This document shows, piece after piece, positions 23,605-32,067 of a DNA stretch of 64,000 bases (position 1 is the stretch's first letter; each line of letters opens with the position of its first letter). The stretch is taken from the NCBI RefSeq assembly GCF_947503045.1, contig NZ_CANNCF010000002.1:1-64000 (forward strand), in the 5' to 3' direction. A model generated the notes under the pieces. It saw nothing but the letters and a program-made list of their open reading frames with translations, was not told the origin of the DNA and ran no database searches. The translations under genes and the position numbers were made by a program. This DNA comes from an uncultured Tateyamaria sp. Lineage in GTDB: Bacteria; Pseudomonadota; Alphaproteobacteria; Rhodobacterales; Rhodobacteraceae.

Positions 23605-25566
23605 ATGACCCAAAAAGACCGCCCCTGGCTGATCCGGACCTATGCAGGGCATTCGACCGCTGCGGCGTCCAACGCGCTTTACCGTGCAAACCTTGCCAAG
23701 GGTCAGACCGGCCTGTCCGTTGCCTTCGATTTGCCCACGCAGACCGGGTATGACAGCGACCACGTTCTGGCACGTGGCGAAGTCGGCAAGGTCGGCGTGC
23801 CCGTCTCGCACCTTGGTGACATGCGCACCCTGTTCGCGGATATCCCGCTGGAGCAAATGAACACCTCGATGACGATCAACGCGACGGCGCCGTGGCTGCT
23901 GGCCCTTTATATCGCGGTGGCCAAAGAGCAGGGCGCCGATGTGTCGAAATTGCAGGGCACAGTACAAAACGATTTGATTAAGGAATACCTAAGCCGGGGC
24001 ACGTATATCTGCCCGCCCGCGCCAAGCCTCAAGATGATCGCGGATGTGGCCGAGTATTGCTATACCAACGTGCCGAAATGGAACCCGATGAACGTGTGTT
24101 CCTATCACCTGCAAGAGGCCGGTGCGACGCCAGAACAGGAACTGGCCTTTGCCTTGGCCACGGCGACGGCCGTGCTGGATGCGCTCAAACCCCGCATCGC
24201 GCCTGAAGATTTCCCGGCCGTTGTGGGTCGCATTTCCTTCTTTGTGAATGCCGGTATTCGGTTCGTGACCGAGATGTGCAAAATGCGCGCTTTTGTCGAT
24301 CTCTGGGATGAGATTTGCGAAACGCGATATGGAGTCGCGGACCCGAAATTCCGCCGTTTCCGCTATGGTGTACAGGTCAACTCATTAGGTCTGACCGAAC
24401 AGCAACCCGAAAACAACGTCTACCGTATTCTCATTGAAATGCTGGCTGTGACCTTGTCGAAAAAGGCCCGCGCCCGCGCCGTGCAATTGCCCGCCTGGAA
24501 CGAAGCGCTGGGTCTGCCCCGTCCCTGGGATCAGCAATGGTCGATGCGCATGCAGCAGATCATGGCCTTTGAAACCGACGTATTGGAATTCGACGATCTG
24601 TTTGATGGCAATCCGGCGGTCGATGCGAAAGTCGAGGCGCTCAAGGACGGCGCGCGACAGGAATTGAGCCAGCTTGATGCAATGGGCGGTGCAATTGCCG
24701 CGATTGATTACATGAAGGCGCAATTGGTTACCTCCAATGCCGAACGGCTGGGCCGGATTGAACGCGGTGAAACCGTGGTGGTTGGCGTCAATAAATATCA
24801 GGCGGGCGAACCCTCGCCGCTGATGACCGGTGATGGCGGGATCATGGTTGTGGACCCCGCGGTCGAACAGGAACAGATTGACCGGCTGGAGGCATGGCGT
24901 GCGTCGCGCGACAGTGCAGAGGTCGCGAACGCGCTGGCCGCGTTGCGCCAAGCGGCGGCGGAGGGGCGCAATGTCATGCCCGCCTCGATCACCTGCGCGC
25001 GCGCCGGGGTCACCACGGGCGAGTGGGCCGCGCAAATGCGTGCGGTACATGGCGAATACCGCGGGCCGACCGGTGTGTCGGCCTCGCAATCCAACATGAC
25101 CGAAGGGCTGGACGAGCTGCGCAGTGCTGTGGATATGGTCAGTGATCGTCTTGGGCGTCGGCTCAAATTTCTCGTCGGAAAACCGGGACTTGATGGCCAT
25201 TCCAATGGGGCGGAGCAGATCGCTGTGCGTGCGCGCGATTGCGGCATGGACATCGCCTATGAGGGCATCCGCCTGACGCCCGAAGAGATCGTTTCGGCTG
25301 CGCGCGAGGACGCCGCACACGTGGTCGGGCTGTCGATCCTGTCGGGCAGTCACATCCCGCTGGTCGAGGACCTGATGCGGCGCATGCAGGCCGAGGGGCT
25401 GTCCCATGTGCCGGTGATCGTCGGCGGCATCATCCCGGATGATGATGCTGAACGGCTGCGTATGCTGGGGATCGCGCGGGTCTATACGCCCAAGGACTTT
25501 GAGCTGAATACGATCATGTCTGACATCATCACATTGGCTGATCCGAAATCGGTGGCTGCGGAATAA
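23605..25566 (+). CDS. ecm: Ethylmalonyl-CoA mutase
   Basis: The 653-residue coenzyme B12 enzyme converts (2R)-ethylmalonyl-CoA to (2S)-methylsuccinyl-CoA. It opens R-P-W-L-I-R-T-Y-A-G-H-S-T-A and reads G-L-S-V-A-F-D-L-P-T-Q-T-G-Y-D near residues 36-50, the CoA-binding barrel of the mutase family. The C-terminal B12 domain has D530-G-H532-S-N-G, where H532 ligates cobalt. It is single-chain, unlike some methylmalonyl-CoA mutases, and its close fit to Ecm/MeaA plus the nearby ccr favour the ethylmalonyl assignment over methylmalonyl-CoA mutase. Confidence 0.93.
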   Translation: MTQKDRPWLIRTYAGHSTAAASNALYRANLAKGQTGLSVAFDLPTQTGYDSDHVLARGEVGKVGVPVSHLGDMRTLFADIPLEQMNTSMTINATAPWLLALYIAVAKEQGADVSKLQGTVQNDLIKEYLSRGTYICPPAPSLKMIADVAEYCYTNVPKWNPMNVCSYHLQEAGATPEQELAFALATATAVLDALKPRIAPEDFPAVVGRISFFVNAGIRFVTEMCKMRAFVDLWDEICETRYGVADPKFRRFRYGVQVNSLGLTEQQPENNVYRILIEMLAVTLSKKARARAVQLPAWNEALGLPRPWDQQWSMRMQQIMAFETDVLEFDDLFDGNPAVDAKVEALKDGARQELSQLDAMGGAIAAIDYMKAQLVTSNAERLGRIERGETVVVGVNKYQAGEPSPLMTGDGGIMVVDPAVEQEQIDRLEAWRASRDSAEVANALAALRQAAAEGRNVMPASITCARAGVTTGEWAAQMRAVHGEYRGPTGVSASQSNMTEGLDELRSAVDMVSDRLGRRLKFLVGKPGLDGHSNGAEQIAVRARDCGMDIAYEGIRLTPEEIVSAAREDAAHVVGLSILSGSHIPLVEDLMRRMQAEGLSHVPVIVGGIIPDDDAERLRMLGIARVYTPKDFELNTIMSDIITLADPKSVAAE

Positions 25567-25767
25567 CGCACATTTCCGAAAATTCGTGAACCATTGAAAC
25601 ACGAGACGGCACACGTATTGCCTGTGTTTTTCCACTGGCGCACGAATTTATCGCGCGTGCCGAGCAAACAACCGCCGTTGACACAAACTCAATCATTACA
25701 GGCCATTGATTTTTCAAACGGAATCGAAAATACGCTCTTTTATCAGAATGAATATCGGAGACCTGAG

Positions 25768-26091
25768 ATGGCGATCAAACTCGAAAAAATGAGTCGTAAA
25801 GAACTCGAAACGCTGCGGGCTGATGTCGACAAGGCCATTGTCGCATCGCACAAGAAAGAAAAGAAAGAGGCGCTGGCCGCCGCGCAGAAAGCCGCTGCAG
25901 AATTTGGGTTTTCCCTTGAGGAACTGACAGGCAAACGCGCCGGTCGCGCAGCTGCCAAAGGCACCAAGGCCGAAGCGAAATACATGGATCCTGAAAATCC
26001 GACCAACACATGGACCGGAAAAGGGCGCCAGCCCAATTGGTTCAAAACGGCAGTGGCAGGCGGCAAAAGCCCCGACGATCTGCTGATCTGA
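25768..26091 (+). CDS. H-NS histone-like family protein
   Basis: The 107-residue protein has an N-terminal coiled coil (about 5-50, K-E-L-E-T-L-R-A-D-V-D-K-A-I) for oligomerisation, a basic linker with K-R-A-G-R-A-A-A-K-G, and the C-terminal DNA-binding box T-W-T-G-K-G-R-Q-P-N-W of the H-NS/HvrA family. It should coat AT-rich DNA and silence or tune promoters; in Rhodobacter the homologue HvrA affects photosynthesis genes. GGAGACCTGAG precedes the ATG at 25768. A TTGACA hexamer at 25678 may belong to its promoter. Confidence 0.88.
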   Translation: MAIKLEKMSRKELETLRADVDKAIVASHKKEKKEALAAAQKAAAEFGFSLEELTGKRAGRAAAKGTKAEAKYMDPENPTNTWTGKGRQPNWFKTAVAGGKSPDDLLI

Positions 26092-26182
26092 AATGCGGCG
26101 ATACGAGCGGTGTAACTCACCCTCGTATCGCCCCGGCCTTTTGCGGTAACGTGGCCCGAGTCGTATAAAGATCGGAGCAGCC

Positions 26183-26887
26183 ATGACCGTACATATCGGT
26201 GCCAAACCCGGACAAATCGCCCCAACCGTATTGATGCCCGGCGATCCCTATCGCGCGCGGTGGGCGGCAGAGACGTTTCTGGATGGGGCCGAACTGGTCA
26301 ATGAAGTGCGCGGCATGCTCGGCTTTACCGGGACGTGGCGCGGCAATCCGGTGACCATACAGGGGTCGGGCATGGGCATGCCGTCCCTGTCGATCTATGC
26401 CAATGAGCTCATCCGCGACTATGACGCGCAGACCCTGATCCGCATCGGGTCCTGCGGCGGCATGCAGGATCACGTGGCGATCCGCGATGTGATCATCGCG
26501 ATGACGGCCAGCACCATCACCTCGCCCTCGTCGGGGATATTCCGCGAGTTCAGCTTTGCGCCTTGCGCCGATTACGGCCTGCTGCAGGCTGCGGTGAAGG
26601 CCGCTGAGGGCAAAGGCAGCAAGACCCATGTGGGCGGCATCTATTCATCGGATGTGTTCTATTCCGAGCGTCCTGATCTGGACGAGCAGATGATGCGCCA
26701 TGGCATTCTGGGTGTCGAAATGGAGGCGGCCGAGCTTTACACTCTTGCCGCACGACATGGCCGCCGCGCGCTGGCCGTGCTGACCGTCAGTGACCATTTG
26801 CTGACCGGTGAGCTGTTGCCGAGCGAGGACCGCGAGCGGACCTTTGGCGATATGGTCGAGATTGCGTTGGAGGCGGCGTTTTCCTGA
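26183..26887 (+). CDS. deoD: Purine nucleoside phosphorylase, DeoD type
   Basis: The 234-residue enzyme splits purine nucleosides with phosphate to base and ribose-1-phosphate. The hexameric-PNP landmarks are present: [10 protein letters not shown] near 3-12, M-P-G-D-P-Y-R-A (residues 18-25), I-R-I-G-S-C-G-G, and [10 protein letters not shown] near 181-190. The late loop that carries the catalytic Asp in E. coli reads T-V-S-D-H-L. It would process nucleosides brought in by an importer such as the one at 9717-14964, though they are not linked in an operon. Confidence 0.92.
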   Translation: MTVHIGAKPGQIAPTVLMPGDPYRARWAAETFLDGAELVNEVRGMLGFTGTWRGNPVTIQGSGMGMPSLSIYANELIRDYDAQTLIRIGSCGGMQDHVAIRDVIIAMTASTITSPSSGIFREFSFAPCADYGLLQAAVKAAEGKGSKTHVGGIYSSDVFYSERPDLDEQMMRHGILGVEMEAAELYTLAARHGRRALAVLTVSDHLLTGELLPSEDRERTFGDMVEIALEAAFS

Positions 26888-26940
26888 GCGCTATTCTCAA
26901 ATTCACGCTTTAAAACAGCGAGTTATACCCGAATTTCGCC

Positions 26941-26995
26941 ATGCACATGCCGTGCACGATGCGTACACAACCTGTGCACCGATTGTGCACAGGGA
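26941..26995. repeat. Five-unit array with exact 11-bp period
   Basis: Hexamers of the form RTRCAC begin at 26941 (ATGCAC), 26952 (GTGCAC), 26963 (GTACAC), 26974 (GTGCAC) and 26985 (GTGCAC), each followed by five variable bases. The period is exactly 11 bp over five units. It lies between the convergent ends of deoD and the DUF1989 gene, where no promoter is expected. Spacing near one helical turn would put all units on one face of the DNA. Confidence 0.75.
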
Positions 26996-27091
26996 CCGGG
27001 CGGGCCGTTAAGGCTTTCTTTGGAAACGCGGACCCTTTGGCGTGAGTGTGCGCCCTGCCCGTAAACCACGCGTTAACGGATCGGCCGTGCC

Positions 27092-27934
27092 CTAGCGCCC
27101 GTGGGTGCCGTCATAACCGTTGGGGGGCGGGCTGGACCAGCCGTCGAGTGCGCCCCTGGACGGGGCGAAGACTTCGATCTTGAGAGGGTAGCACGGGGCC
27201 GTGTCCGAGGAGTGTTCAGAACTGCAATCCCCGCCCGGGCAGGCGCTGATGGCCCCGAGCAGGTCGATCTCGGCAAAGAAGTCGATGTGATCGCCGGGGC
27301 GCACCGGGCTCGCCTTCATGAAATACTGGCCTGTATCACGGGTGAATCCCGTGCACATGAAGACGTTGAGCACGTCATGCACAAGGGGTTCCGCTTCGGC
27401 CAGGGACAGGCCGGTGTGATCGGCCAGCGCGCGGGTCAGGTTGGAATGGCAGCAATGGTGGTAATGCCCGCCCTGCAGCAGGTTGCCGGTATAGGGATCG
27501 CAACGGGTGCCGATGACGTCATGGACCGACCCGCCAAAGGCGTCGATCCCGTACCAGCCGAGCGTGTCGTTGATCACCGTGGCCATGGGGCGCAGGGTGG
27601 GCAGGCTGCTCCACATCCGCTCGCCGGTTGTGATATGCGTGCCGTGCAGCGCGCGTGTTTTGCCGGAATAGAACCGCTCGTTCAGATCGTTGGCATTCCA
27701 CAGGTTCAGATCGCCCACCTGCGGCCCCTCGACGGATGAAATGCGAAAGATGTGGCCTGCGGGCACTTCGAAACAGGCGGCCTCACGGGGTGGGGCCAGC
27801 GCCTCGTCGACCTTGACCATCCCGTCGCGGGCGGCAGCGTAGCGCGCCATGTCGGGCTGGGGCAGCGTGTCGGGCGAATAGCAGATCACCGGCGCAATTG
27901 CGCGGCGGGCGTCGGCGTCATGTGGGATGTCCAA
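27092..27934 (-). CDS. DUF1989 (urea carboxylase-associated) family protein
   Basis: The 280-residue protein matches DUF1989: F-E-V-P-A-G-H-I-F-R-I (residues 52-62), G-P-Q-V-G-D-L-N-L-W-N near 67-77, R-C-D-P-Y-T-G and H-C-C-H-S-N-L near 160-166. Relatives accompany urea carboxylase or aminomethyltransferase genes, and their biochemical role is unsettled. None of those partners is present here. The gene follows ornithine decarboxylase on the same strand after 62 bp, so a link to polyamine or amine metabolism is conceivable but unproven. Confidence 0.82.
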   Translation of the reverse strand: MDIPHDADARRAIAPVICYSPDTLPQPDMARYAAARDGMVKVDEALAPPREAACFEVPAGHIFRISSVEGPQVGDLNLWNANDLNERFYSGKTRALHGTHITTGERMWSSLPTLRPMATVINDTLGWYGIDAFGGSVHDVIGTRCDPYTGNLLQGGHYHHCCHSNLTRALADHTGLSLAEAEPLVHDVLNVFMCTGFTRDTGQYFMKASPVRPGDHIDFFAEIDLLGAISACPGGDCSSEHSSDTAPCYPLKIEVFAPSRGALDGWSSPPPNGYDGTHGR

Positions 27935-27996
27935 GGGCGCACCTCATTGCTGAATGGTGCGCCATTGGAGCCTGCATTGGTCGCAACGGCAAGCCG

Positions 27997-29166
27997 TTAG
28001 ATGACAACTACATCCAGCGGCGGAAAGCCGTTGAAGCCGATGGTTGCATAGGTGGTGGTGTAGGCCCCGCAGTTGCGGATCACGACCCGGTCCCCGGCCG
28101 CAAGGTCAAGCGGCAGGTCCACCATCTTTTTCTCGTAAAGCACATCGGCGCTGTCACAGGACGGGCCCGCCACGATGCAGGGGCCGGTCTGGGCATGGGG
28201 CCGGTCGCTGAGGAATTGATAGCGGATCGCCTCGTCCATGGTTTCGGCCAGCCCGGAGAATTTGCCGATGTCGAGATAGACCCAGCGGTGCAGGTCGCGT
28301 TTGGATTTGCGCGACACCAGCAGCACCTCGGCGGCGATGGCCCCTGCCTCGGCCACAAGGCCGCGACCAGGTTCGGCCATCACGGTTGGCGCATCGCCAA
28401 AACGCGCGCGCACCTGTTCCATCACAGCTGCCCCGTAGCTGGTGGGCGCATCGATTGCTTCGCCGTAGAACGCCGGGAAACCGCCGCCAATGTTCAGCAG
28501 ATCAAGTGCAAAACCCGCATCGCGCGCCGCGTTCCAGATACCAACCATCTGATCAAGGCACGGCCCCCACATGCTGGCCTGACGGGTCTGGCTGCCCACG
28601 TGAAAGCTGATCCCGCGCGGGGTCAGACCCAGCGCGACAGCCAGCCCCATGAGGGCCAGCGCCTTGTCGTGACCACAGCCGAATTTGCGCGACAGCGGCC
28701 AGTCGGCCTGCGAGGCATCGACAATCAGGCGGATATAGACATGGGCACCGGGCGCATGCTCGGCGATCTTTTCCAGCTCTTCCTCGGCGTCCGCCGCAAA
28801 GAGGGTCAGACCGGCCCCATGCGCAAAGGCAATGTCAGAGGCGCGTTTGATGGTGTTGCCAAAGGAGATGTGGGCGGGATCGGCGCCCAGCGACAGGCAA
28901 AGTTCGATCTCGGCCCGCGAAGCGGCGTCAAAATGAGAACCCAGACGCACCAGCCGTTCGATGACCTCACGTTGCGGGTTAGCCTTGACCGCGTAGTGGA
29001 TATGCGCATCCCCCAGACCTGCGGCCAGCGCGCGATACTGCGCCTCGACGGCGTCGATATCGAGGACAAGTGTGGGCCGTTCGAACTGGTGGTGGGCGAT
29101 ATAGGTTTCCGCACGGTTGGCACGCTGGACGGGTGCTGCGAGAAACTCGGATGTGATGGCATTCAT
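27997..29166 (-). CDS. Ornithine (or lysine/ornithine) decarboxylase, alanine-racemase fold
   Basis: The 389-residue fold III PLP enzyme makes putrescine from ornithine. PLP binds K61 in Y-A-V-K-A-N-P; G-G-G-F-P near 230-234 holds the phosphate; E-P-G-R-G-L follows; C337 in G-P-S-C-D-S-A-D is the cross-subunit catalytic Cys that marks this group of decarboxylases. Lysine as a second substrate cannot be ruled out. The ATG at 29166 has GGAGATG upstream. A 5' leader with paired segments precedes it; alphaproteobacterial genes of this type often have a speF-type leader. Confidence 0.9.
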   Translation of the reverse strand: MNAITSEFLAAPVQRANRAETYIAHHQFERPTLVLDIDAVEAQYRALAAGLGDAHIHYAVKANPQREVIERLVRLGSHFDAASRAEIELCLSLGADPAHISFGNTIKRASDIAFAHGAGLTLFAADAEEELEKIAEHAPGAHVYIRLIVDASQADWPLSRKFGCGHDKALALMGLAVALGLTPRGISFHVGSQTRQASMWGPCLDQMVGIWNAARDAGFALDLLNIGGGFPAFYGEAIDAPTSYGAAVMEQVRARFGDAPTVMAEPGRGLVAEAGAIAAEVLLVSRKSKRDLHRWVYLDIGKFSGLAETMDEAIRYQFLSDRPHAQTGPCIVAGPSCDSADVLYEKKMVDLPLDLAAGDRVVIRNCGAYTTTYATIGFNGFPPLDVVVI

Positions 29167-29330
29167 GGGGGCATCTCCAATAGACATGGGCCGATGTGGC
29201 CGTGCATTTCCGAAAGGAGACGTTACCGTCGCTGCATCCCCGGACACTCCGGACAGAGGCGCGTGCGTTGGCGTCTATGGGCCGCATATCGGGCCAAATG
29301 TGACGTATGGGAAGATAGATTTTTTGCATG
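29167..29330 (-). promoter_or_regulatory. Ornithine decarboxylase leader region, possible speF-type element
   Basis: Between the sdh terminator and the decarboxylase lies a gene-free stretch that must hold its promoter and 5' leader. On the minus strand it contains a short hairpin (CCGGA-GTG-TCCGG, 29243-29255) and a GC-rich core between about 29190 and 29285. The Rfam speF motif is known upstream of ornithine decarboxylase in Alphaproteobacteria. Position fits; I cannot verify the consensus by eye. Confidence 0.4.
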
Positions 29331-29376
29331 GCTGTTACGCCAAAAACGCCGTGGCTTGTTTTGCGTCGGACCCACG

Positions 29377-29400
29377 AAAAAGCCCCGCCGAAGCGGGGCT
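29377..29400 (-). terminator. Terminator of the sdh operon
   Basis: AGCCCCGC (29381-29388) and GCGGGGCT (29393-29400) pair perfectly around a four-base loop, and the minus strand then reads TTTTTCG. It lies 25 bp beyond the sdhB stop: a textbook rho-independent terminator. Confidence 0.92.
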
Positions 29401-29424
29401 GGTTTCTGGTCATTCAGGCCCGGA

Positions 29425-30204
29425 TCAGACAGTCCGTTCGACCATCATTTTCTTGATGTTCGCGATAGCCTCGGCCGGGTTCAGCCCTTTGGGGCATGTC
29501 TTGGCGCAGTTCATGATCGTGTGGCAGCGATAAAGCTTGAACGGGTCCTCAAGATCGTCGAGACGCTCGCCTGTTGCCTCATCGCGTGAATCGATGATCC
29601 ACCGATAGGCGTGCAGTAGCGCAGCTGGCCCGAGGTAGCGATCGCCGTTCCACCAGTAGCTGGGGCACGAGGTCGAGCAGCAGGCGCACATCACGCATTC
29701 ATAAAGCCCGTCCAGCTTTTCCCGGTCGTCAATCGACTGGCGCCATTCCTTGGCCGGAGCGTTGGTCTTGGTTTCCAGCCACGGCATGATCGAGGCATGC
29801 TGGGCGTAGAAGTGCGTCAGATCCGGGATCAGGTCCTTGACCACCGGCATGTGCGGCAGGGGGTAGATTTTGACGTCCCCCTGCACCTCGTCCATGCCGT
29901 AGATGCAGGCCAGCGTGTTGATCCCGTCGATGTTCATCGCACAAGACCCGCAGATCCCCTCGCGGCAGGAGCGGCGGAAGGTCAACGTCGGGTCGATCTC
30001 GTTCTTGATCTTGATCAGCGCGTCCAGGATCATCGGCCCGCAGGTGTCCATGTCGACAAAGTAGTTGTCCACTTGCGGGTTTTTGCCGTCATCCGGGTTC
30101 CAGCGATAGATGCTGAACTTGCGCACGTTGGTGGCGCCCTCGGGCTTGGGCCATGTCTTGCCCGTCTGGATGCGGGAGTTCTTGGGAAGCGTCAGTTGAA
30201 CCAT
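29425..30204 (-). CDS. sdhB: Succinate dehydrogenase iron-sulfur subunit
   Basis: The 259-residue protein carries electrons from SdhA's FAD to ubiquinone. Its three cluster sites are visible: C-R-E-G-I-C-G-S-C with a fourth Cys for 2Fe-2S (about 79-99), [12 protein letters not shown] (about 170) and [12 protein letters not shown] (about 228) for the 4Fe-4S and 3Fe-4S clusters. It works at the inner face of the cytoplasmic membrane, bound to SdhCD. It is the last gene of the operon, separated from sdhA by three unrelated genes. Confidence 0.96.
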   Translation of the reverse strand: MVQLTLPKNSRIQTGKTWPKPEGATNVRKFSIYRWNPDDGKNPQVDNYFVDMDTCGPMILDALIKIKNEIDPTLTFRRSCREGICGSCAMNIDGINTLACIYGMDEVQGDVKIYPLPHMPVVKDLIPDLTHFYAQHASIMPWLETKTNAPAKEWRQSIDDREKLDGLYECVMCACCSTSCPSYWWNGDRYLGPAALLHAYRWIIDSRDEATGERLDDLEDPFKLYRCHTIMNCAKTCPKGLNPAEAIANIKKMMVERTV

Positions 30205-30265
30205 TGGGTGATCCTTTCAAGAGACGGGGCCGTGATAGGGCGCGCGCGGGTGCGGGCGCAATTGG

Positions 30266-30838
30266 TCATGGTGCCACACAAAGCCGGGTGCCGCCGCTGA
30301 ACACGCCGCCGCGGCGGCTGCAGCCGACATGGATGGCCGCCTTGGGGTCGACAGGCGTGGCCGAGGCTGCTGCAACACAGGCCCGGTGGCGCCGATTGAC
30401 GCCGCGCACCCCGGTGATGGTCCCTGCCGCGCCGCCGATGGCTGATGCGGTATAGGGTTCGCCGAGGACGGCAATGATTCCCACGGTGGCGATGACGCCG
30501 GTGGTGATATTCTGTCTGCGGATTCGGTCACATTCCGCGATGGAGGTTGTTCCGGCCCGCGGTGCCACTGCTGCCACTGCCGCGGTGCCCTGCTTGGTGC
30601 CGTATTGCACGGCATAGGCGTCTTTCAGGCAGTCATTGATGCTGGCCGCCCCTGCTTTGGTGCCGCCATCGCCGGGCAGAACATGGGGGATGCCGGGCGC
30701 GTTGGAGATGTTGTAATTGCCCGGCGCGTGGGTGCTGGCCGCACATTTCTGTGCTGCAAGGCGAGGCGCGTCGGCCATCGCAAAAGTGACCGAAAGGGTG
30801 AACACGGCCAACGCCGCTGAAAGAGTCCGCACTATCAT
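30266..30838 (-). CDS. Secreted hypothetical protein within the sdh operon
   Basis: The 190-residue protein begins with a signal peptide (about 1-22, ending A-M-A-D). The mature part is alanine- and glycine-rich, has five spaced cysteines and a hydrophobic stretch near 113-142 (V-I-A-T-V-G-I-I-A-V-L ... G-G-A-A-G-T-I-T-G) resembling glycine-zipper segments. I do not recognise the family. It lies 61 bp before sdhB and 57 bp after the lipoprotein gene, on the same strand, so it is probably carried on the sdh transcript. A role in the complex is not implied. Confidence 0.7.
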   Translation of the reverse strand: MIVRTLSAALAVFTLSVTFAMADAPRLAAQKCAASTHAPGNYNISNAPGIPHVLPGDGGTKAGAASINDCLKDAYAVQYGTKQGTAAVAAVAPRAGTTSIAECDRIRRQNITTGVIATVGIIAVLGEPYTASAIGGAAGTITGVRGVNRRHRACVAAASATPVDPKAAIHVGCSRRGGVFSGGTRLCVAP

Positions 30839-30895
30839 TTATCCGTCATATCCTCTGCTCTGATCTGTCGTTGAATGGGGTGTCATTATCTGTGC

Positions 30896-31234
30896 CTATC
30901 CCGTGCCCAGCGCGCTGACGCCTGCGCGCACGACGCATTGCTGCGTTTCGGGCCGTTCCAGCACGGTGCGCACAAGTGCTGCGGTCGTATCGGAGACGCC
31001 GATCACCGCGTCGCGGGCAAATGTGCCGATCTCGCGGGCCGAGGAATTGTCGATCACGCAGTCGGTAAAGGGGGTGATGAGCGCCTTGGGCACCACGGGA
31101 AAGCGGGTGGCGACAATTTCGGACACGGCCAGCTTGGCGCTGCGCCGCGCCGCCTCGTCCACGGCCTGGGTGGCATCATCGCAGGCCGTCACGGCCATCA
31201 GGGCGCACAGGGCCAGCGTTGTTCGGATCATCAT
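30896..31234 (-). CDS. Small lipoprotein within the sdh operon
   Basis: The 112-residue protein has a lipoprotein signal peptide (A-L-M-A-V-T-A-C, lipidated Cys near 18). The mature part is helical, with two further cysteines (T-D-C near 58, Q-Q-C near 100). No known family. Its start overlaps the stop of the sulfotransferase-like gene by 4 bases, so the two are translated in sequence. A second Met one codon later is also a possible start. Confidence 0.7.
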   Translation of the reverse strand: MMIRTTLALCALMAVTACDDATQAVDEAARRSAKLAVSEIVATRFPVVPKALITPFTDCVIDNSSAREIGTFARDAVIGVSDTTAALVRTVLERPETQQCVVRAGVSALGTG

Positions 31235-32061
31235 GGCAACGTCACCTTTGCAGTTGCGGTATCAAGCAGACCGGAGAGCCGTTCGGCGTCATTTGGAAAC
31301 ACCTCGGCCAGCCGCACCATGAAACCGAGATCGCGCGCCGCTGTCCAGAGCACCAGTTGGTATTCGAGGTCCTGCGCCATCTGCGCGGCGCGTTCGTCGG
31401 TGGCCAGCGCGGTTGCCTCTGCCGATTTGCCCTGAAAGGACGACCCGCCGCCATAGCGTTGCACCGCCCCCAGCCCCAGATCGCGCCCGGGCAGGTCCAG
31501 CCGGTCAAGGGCTGCGCGGCGGTAGCCTTCGTCCTCTTTCCAGCGGTCGTAACAGACCGCCACAACGTCTGCCTCACGCACGCGGCCCAGCATTTCGCCA
31601 TAGGTGCGCATCGCCTGCATCATCACCCGCATCCGCTCAAGCGGCCCGTAGCCCTTGTTGCCCTGGATCTTGCGCAACAGCGACGCGGCCCAGTGCAGAA
31701 AGCTGCGATAGATGATCACGCAGGTTTCGGGCGCCTCAAACAGCGGAGACCGCTTGGACGACGGCATCGTGTCTTCGTAGCTGACAAGGGTGAACGGAGT
31801 CGGCCCGGCGGCGCGCAGCTTGTCCGCCTCGGTGTCGAGATTCAATTCGCGCCCATCCTGATACGTCGCCACCCCGCGCGCCGTTTTCAGCGGATCGCGG
31901 TTCGGCTTGCAGTTGTTCATGAACAGCCCGGTCCCGGCGGGCGCGTTGCGCATCATCCAGTCGATCACCGCATGATTGCCCGACCGCCGCATCCCATAGA
32001 CCCGCAGCACCTGCGCAGGGGCAAGTGCCGTCGGGGTCTGGATACTGAGGCTTTGGGACAT
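31231..32061 (-). CDS. Sulfotransferase-like P-loop protein within the sdh operon
   Basis: The 276-residue protein opens with V-Y-G-M-R-R-S-G-N-H-A-V-I-D-W near residues 21-35, a variant P-loop like the PAPS-binding loop of sulfotransferases, and has V-I-I-Y-R-S-F near 115-121 in the place of the second PAPS site. The core lacks the full consensus, so sulfotransferase activity is only suggested. It starts 6 bases after sdhA and overlaps the next gene, so it is part of the sdh transcript. Its link to succinate oxidation is unknown. Confidence 0.72.
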   Translation of the reverse strand: MSQSLSIQTPTALAPAQVLRVYGMRRSGNHAVIDWMMRNAPAGTGLFMNNCKPNRDPLKTARGVATYQDGRELNLDTEADKLRAAGPTPFTLVSYEDTMPSSKRSPLFEAPETCVIIYRSFLHWAASLLRKIQGNKGYGPLERMRVMMQAMRTYGEMLGRVREADVVAVCYDRWKEDEGYRRAALDRLDLPGRDLGLGAVQRYGGGSSFQGKSAEATALATDERAAQMAQDLEYQLVLWTAARDLGFMVRLAEVFPNDAERLSGLLDTATAKVTLP

Positions 32062-32067
32062 GCGGGC

